Below are positions 60,645 to 64,000 of a stretch of 64,000 bases of DNA, piece by piece. Each line of letters opens with the position of its first letter. Position 1 is the stretch's first letter. Position numbers and translations under genes: made by a program. Under the pieces are notes generated by a model that saw only the letters and a list, made by a program, of their open reading frames with translations, did not search any database and was not told where the DNA came from. Source of the stretch: Pseudaestuariivita rosea (GTDB lineage Bacteria > Pseudomonadota > Alphaproteobacteria > Rhodobacterales > Rhodobacteraceae); contig NZ_JACNMP010000016.1 of assembly GCF_017592335.1 (NCBI RefSeq), forward strand, positions 1 through 64,000. Reading direction: 5' to 3'.

Positions 60645-60681
60645 AAACCGGTTTTAGGTCGATCAAAACCGGTTTTGGGTC
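60645..60681. promoter_or_regulatory. Tandem 16-bp direct repeats in the hydrolase/AraC spacer
   Basis: AAACCGGTTTTAGGTC (60645-60660) and AAACCGGTTTTGGGTC (60666-60681) differ at one base and start 21 bases apart, about two helical turns. The core is AAACCGGTTT. This is the usual layout of AraC/XylS operators. Confidence 0.7.
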
Positions 60682-60713
60682 CATTGAACGGGCCAAATAC
60701 GAGATTTTTGCAA

Positions 60714-61709
60714 ATGATTGCCCTACCAATACCCTTGATCATGTCGCTGTTACTGGCGTTCTTATTCCTAAGGGCCCTGATGGCACGCCGCAAATCCTGG
60801 CTGTTTCTAAGCCTGCTGGCGGCAAGTGCCTGGCAGGGTTTGGTGATTTCTCTGGTCCAGCATTACGGGGTTGAGACGTTCCGCTGGATCGCGCCTGTGA
60901 CCGCTGTGATCATACCACCGCTGGCCTGGGTAACCTTTCGGGCGACGGCAGTGCGGGCTTTTGATCCGGCCCACGATGCGCTGCATCTTTTGCCTGTGGG
61001 TTTCACCGTTTTTTGCGTTGTATTTGCACCGGTTGCGCTGGATATCGTTGTGCCGGGGGTTTTCCTGATCTACGGGCTGGCGATCCTGATGGCCTTGGGC
61101 GCAGGGTCGGATGGGCTGCCGATGATGCGGCTTGAAACAGGCGATCTGCCCCGGCGGATCTGGGCTGGCATTGCGCTGGCATTGATCCTGTCAGCCTTCA
61201 GCGATGGATTGATCGCCATGACACAGATGATGGACGCAGGATGGTTGCGCCCGTGGATCATCAGTGTGTTTTCATCATTGTCTTTGGGGATTATTGGCAT
61301 GCTTAGCCTGTCGCAAAGCCTGACCACTGATGCACCCGAGTCGGCGCCCGACATAAGCCCGCAAGATGTGCAACGCGACAGCGATGTGATGGCGCGACTA
61401 AAGCACCTGATGACATCCGAACAGCTTTTTCTGGACCCCGACCTGACGTTGGTGCGGCTGTCCAAACGGTTGCGGGTGCCTGCGAAACAAGTATCTGCCG
61501 CGATCAATCGGGCCACGGGGCAGAATGTGTCGCGCTATGTGAATGAATTTCGAATCCGATATGCCTGCGACCGTTTGAAAGCGGATGAGCCTGTTACGCT
61601 TGCAATGCTGAACAGTGGCTTCAATACCAAGTCCAACTTCAATCGCGAATTTTTGCGCGTGATGGGCTGCGCACCCAGTGTCTGGATTTCTGAAAACAGA
61701 CCCCCATGA
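60714..61709 (+). CDS. Membrane-bound AraC-family transcription regulator
   Basis: The 331-residue protein has about seven N-terminal membrane helices (PIPLIMSLLLAFLFLRAL to IISVFSSLSLGIIGMLSL, about 1-205), then a linker and a C-terminal AraC DNA-binding domain (about 240-330). In it, LVRLSKRLRVPAKQVSAAIN and YACDRLKADEPVTLAMLN, then GFNTKSNFNREFLRVMG, form the two helix-turn-helix parts. So it may sense an envelope or membrane signal. ATG 60714 is chosen because the membrane part begins at once. It is divergent from the hydrolase gene. Confidence 0.82.
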   Translation: MIALPIPLIMSLLLAFLFLRALMARRKSWLFLSLLAASAWQGLVISLVQHYGVETFRWIAPVTAVIIPPLAWVTFRATAVRAFDPAHDALHLLPVGFTVFCVVFAPVALDIVVPGVFLIYGLAILMALGAGSDGLPMMRLETGDLPRRIWAGIALALILSAFSDGLIAMTQMMDAGWLRPWIISVFSSLSLGIIGMLSLSQSLTTDAPESAPDISPQDVQRDSDVMARLKHLMTSEQLFLDPDLTLVRLSKRLRVPAKQVSAAINRATGQNVSRYVNEFRIRYACDRLKADEPVTLAMLNSGFNTKSNFNREFLRVMGCAPSVWISENRPP

Positions 61710-62267
61710 TCAGATACCACATACATTTTTTATATCTGATGTGATCTGCCCAGACGTCCCCCATTTCATGACCGGTATAGCCCGCATAGTAGTCTGAATG
61801 TCTTTGGGTACATCATTCGTCCAACGTATACCCTGCCCACTGATCAGGTCCAACTGACAACTGCCATTGTTGTCAAGATCAAGCGTGTCACGATACGTAT
61901 ATACGTACCGCGTGACCACATACCTGCCGTCGTCATACCCAAGTTCCAGTGAGATACTCCAACGAATGCGGTGGATTGCTTCGTTCAGGGACACAACCAA
62001 AATCGACCCGTCTTCAAGTCGTTCCAGAAATGGCTTTTGCTCCATGAACTGGCCGACCCAGGCAATATTCCGCGCTATTATATCAGGCTGGCCAGCCGAT
62101 TGGATTTTCAGATCGGCACTATCCGAGTTTTCATCATAAAGAAGTGTAATGTCTTCAACTATGCCGTCCTGGTTCAAATCCGATTGAACCATAAGCAGCA
62201 TATCTTGCGCCTGTGCTTGCCATACGCTCAATCCAATAATCATTGGAATAAGGATGCGGTATGACAT
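61710..62267 (-). CDS. Small secreted DxNxDG-type hypothetical protein
   Basis: This 185-residue exported protein has a signal peptide (MSYRILIPMIIGLSVWQAQA, then QDM). The mature part starts with SDLNQDGIVEDITLLYDE, a calcium-loop-like turn. It shares WSISLELGYDDGRYVVTRYV and SCQLDLISGQGIRW with the larger protein at 30066-31229. AGGAAA precedes the ATG. Its stop abuts the AraC stop in convergent orientation. Function is unknown. Confidence 0.65.
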   Translation of the reverse strand: MSYRILIPMIIGLSVWQAQAQDMLLMVQSDLNQDGIVEDITLLYDENSDSADLKIQSAGQPDIIARNIAWVGQFMEQKPFLERLEDGSILVVSLNEAIHRIRWSISLELGYDDGRYVVTRYVYTYRDTLDLDNNGSCQLDLISGQGIRWTNDVPKDIQTTMRAIPVMKWGTSGQITSDIKNVCGI

Positions 62268-62314
62268 CTTAATCTTTCCTTGTGCTGATGAATGGTTTCG
62301 ACTTGTATCAGTAT

Positions 62315-63241
62315 ATGACAACAGCCCTTATCACACATCCCGACTGCCTGGAACATATCACTCCGCCCGGTCATCCCGAACAGGTGGCGCGGCTTGAGTA
62401 TGTCTTGAACGCCTTGGAAGGCTTTGATCTGCAACGGGAAAAGGCCCCACTGGTAGCAGACGATGATATCTTGCGGGTGCATCCGGTGGCCCATCTGAAC
62501 GCCTTGCGTGATGCCGCGCCCACGACCGGATTGATCTCGCTGGATGCTGACACGCATATGTCGCCTGGGTCGCTGGATGCGGCGTTTCGGGCGGCAGGGG
62601 CCTGTGTCAAGGCGGTTGATCTGGTCATGGGGGGTCAGGTCGCCAATGCCTTTTGCGCCGTGCGCCCCCCCGGTCATCACGCCGAAAAGGAAACGCCCAT
62701 GGGCTTTTGCCTGTTGGGCAGCATTGCCATTGCCGCCAAATATGCGCTGGATCACCACGGCCTGTCGCGCGTGGCGATTGTGGATTTTGACGTCCACCAC
62801 GGCAACGGCACGCAGGATCTGCTGGAAGAGGACGCGCGGGTCCTATTCGCCTCGACCCACCAGATGCCGCTTTATCCCGGCACGGGGTACCCCCATGAAA
62901 CCGGCGCCCATGATAACGTGCTGAACGCAGCACTGCCCGATGGTGCCGGTTCCGCCGCCTTTCGCAAGGTGATGCAGGATCAGGTTTTGCCTGCCGTTGA
63001 CAGGTTTTCCCCTGAACTTCTGCTGATTTCGGCTGGATTTGATGCACATAAGGCTGATCCATTGGCGGGGCTGACCCTGGTTGAGGATGATTTCGATTGG
63101 GTGACGCGGCAGCTTTGTGATCTGGCGGACAAGCATTGCGGGGGCCGAGTGGTCTCGACTTTAGAAGGCGGCTATGATTTGGACGCATTGGCCGCCAGCG
63201 TGGCTGCCCATGTACAGGTTTTGAAGGAGCGAGGCGCATGA
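62315..63241 (+). CDS. Histone-deacetylase-family (acetylpolyamine amidohydrolase-like) enzyme
   Basis: The 308-residue Zn hydrolase has FCAVRPPGHHAEKETPMGFC (active His pair), VAIVDFDVHHGNGTQDLL (Zn-binding Asp and His), LISAGFDAHKADPLAG (Zn-binding Asp) and LEGGYDLDALAAS (catalytic-site Tyr). Bacterial members deacetylate polyamines or proteins. It overlaps xseB (ATGA), so it is in the xseB-ispA operon. The SD at 62315 is weak. Confidence 0.9.
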   Translation: MTTALITHPDCLEHITPPGHPEQVARLEYVLNALEGFDLQREKAPLVADDDILRVHPVAHLNALRDAAPTTGLISLDADTHMSPGSLDAAFRAAGACVKAVDLVMGGQVANAFCAVRPPGHHAEKETPMGFCLLGSIAIAAKYALDHHGLSRVAIVDFDVHHGNGTQDLLEEDARVLFASTHQMPLYPGTGYPHETGAHDNVLNAALPDGAGSAAFRKVMQDQVLPAVDRFSPELLLISAGFDAHKADPLAGLTLVEDDFDWVTRQLCDLADKHCGGRVVSTLEGGYDLDALAASVAAHVQVLKERGA

Positions 63242-63477
63242 GTGAAAAACAGGTCAGCGAGATGAGCTTTGAAGACGCCATGGCCGAGCTGGAACGTGTG
63301 GTGGGTCAGTTGGAAGGCGGCGACGTACCGCTGGAACAATCCATCACGCTGTATGAACGCGGGGCTGAGTTGAAAAAGCATTGTGAGGCCAAGCTGAAGG
63401 CGGCTGAGGAGAAGGTGGCCAAGATCACTCTGGACGAAAATGGCAAACCAGCAGGGACGGCACCGCTTGATGGGTGA
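63238..63477 (+). CDS. xseB: Exodeoxyribonuclease VII small subunit
   Basis: This 79-residue protein (MSFEDAMAELERVVGQLEGG, SITLYERGAELKKHCEAKLKAAEEKV) matches XseB, which joins XseA to degrade single-stranded DNA. It overlaps both neighbours: the HDAC stop and the ispA start. Confidence 0.94.
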   Translation: MSEKQVSEMSFEDAMAELERVVGQLEGGDVPLEQSITLYERGAELKKHCEAKLKAAEEKVAKITLDENGKPAGTAPLDG

Positions 63478-64000
63478 GATGATAGATGGTTCACCCTTTG
63501 ACCCGGTTGGGTTGGACCCGATGCCTTTTGATGAGGGCGCATTCTTTACATCCATTTTCGTACCCGATTGGGCCGCAAGTTTACTCAAAGATCAAAATGG
63601 CCCTATTGCAGATGCAATGCGCTATGCGCTTTCGGGTGGAAAATGTCTGCGCGCTTATCTGGTTTACGAAAGCGGGCGACTGCACAACATTCACTACACC
63701 AAGGTGCTTCCCGCCGCCAGGGCGATCGAATGCGTCCATGCCTATAGCCTGATCCATGATGATCTTCCCTGTATGGACGGTGATGATCTACGCCGCGGCA
63801 AACCGACAGTTCACAAAAAATGGGATGAAGCTACAGCCGTTCTGGCAGGGGATGCCCTACAATCTCTGGCCTTTGAGCATCTTGGGCATTTGACACAATC
63901 AGCTGATATCAAGATGGAACTGGTTGTCAGCCTGGCCAAAGCCGCCGGAATTGCGGGTATGGTCGGCGGGCAAGCCGCCGATATCGCCGCGGAAACCGCA
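63470..64000 (+). CDS. ispA: Farnesyl (polyprenyl) diphosphate synthase, 5' part, cut by window end
   Basis: The 177 codons in the window encode a trans-prenyltransferase: LSGGKCLRAYLVYESG (the usual GGKRxRP region), then YSLIHDDLPCMDGDDLRRGKP with the first aspartate-rich motif DDxxxxD, and LAGDALQSLAFEHL. It condenses isopentenyl units into farnesyl or geranylgeranyl diphosphate for quinones, carotenoids and bacteriochlorophyll tails. The ATG overlaps xseB's end; ATG 63479 is another start. The 3' end lies beyond base 64000, and dxs commonly follows. Confidence 0.92.
   Translation, partial: MGEMIDGSPFDPVGLDPMPFDEGAFFTSIFVPDWAASLLKDQNGPIADAMRYALSGGKCLRAYLVYESGRLHNIHYTKVLPAARAIECVHAYSLIHDDLPCMDGDDLRRGKPTVHKKWDEATAVLAGDALQSLAFEHLGHLTQSADIKMELVVSLAKAAGIAGMVGGQAADIAAETA

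Noticed and set aside
1-64000. CRISPR arrays, tRNA or rRNA genes
   Set aside because: I looked for regular repeat-spacer patterns and for clover-leaf or ribosomal RNA sequence and saw none. A computed scan was not possible.

Overview
The window looks like a chromosomal segment of a Roseobacter-group alphaproteobacterium (Rhodobacteraceae). Support comes from the gene set: a MaoC-PTA fusion next to ackA, PetP/PetR, Bpt, glnE, DUF2852, an HDAC-xseB-ispA run and bacteriochlorophyll genes. Codon use is GC-rich, SD sequences are clear, and GTG and TTG starts are frequent. The bchE-bchJ pair suggests a (probably aerobic) anoxygenic phototroph. No tRNA, rRNA, CRISPR array, prophage or plasmid-type origin was seen.

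Layout. 1-1160 is an insertion-sequence graveyard: an IS3 transposase remnant, an IS110 transposase remnant with two frameshifts, and the 5' stub of a GMC oxidoreductase that now abuts the IS110 remnant. 1225-8001 is fatty-acid metabolism: fadA-fadJ on the minus strand, facing a kinase-like phosphotransferase, an acyl-CoA dehydrogenase and an SDR on the plus strand. This recalls the LvaA/LvaC/LvaD (ACAD10/11-type) route for 4-hydroxyacyl-CoA. 8041-11509 holds an ankyrin/beta-propeller-like protein, small orphan genes, a TspO-like protein and a palindrome-rich spacer. 11510-16443 is MATE, der, bamB and a YfgM-like TPR protein, the outer-membrane assembly neighbourhood also seen in enterobacteria. 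16670-21555 is an RND efflux pair. 21563-22613 is a Hint-domain protein behind a perfect 10-bp inverted repeat.

22646-27634 is a five-gene polyamine-type ABC importer operon with a periplasmic DUF2314 protein inside it. 27792-30060 is bchE-bchJ. Its upstream region carries one FnrL-like box and two TGT-N12-ACA (PpsR/CrtJ-type) boxes, and the two ORFs share one frame, separated only by an amber codon. 30066-40671 carries a secreted DxNxDG protein, a VIT1-family transporter overlapping an APH/AAA kinase-like protein, a livH-livM pair without partners, a PstS-like/OmpA fusion with a secreted companion, and a gamma-butyrobetaine dioxygenase. 40698-50147 is housekeeping: glnE, YbaK, DUF2852, RDD, bpt, dsbB, yqaA, ackA, the MaoC-Pta fusion and yggT. 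50273-58067 has a thioesterase, a UMF1 transporter, mepA, a phytase-like secreted protein, rmuC, mutL and ilvE. 58212-59428 is petP-petR with a good terminator. 59559-62267 has a secreted alpha/beta hydrolase divergent from a membrane-anchored AraC regulator with tandem operator-like repeats, then a small paralogue of the DxNxDG protein. 62315-64000 is HDAC-xseB-ispA, with ispA cut by the window edge.

Most interesting: the bchE control region and amber-separated bchE/bchJ pair, the ACAD10/11-like cluster, the PstS-OmpA fusion pair, the DUF2314 gene inside an ABC operon, the paralogous secreted DxNxDG proteins, and several perfect inverted or direct repeats that look like operators. Domain and family calls come from recognising motifs by eye; no database search was run.
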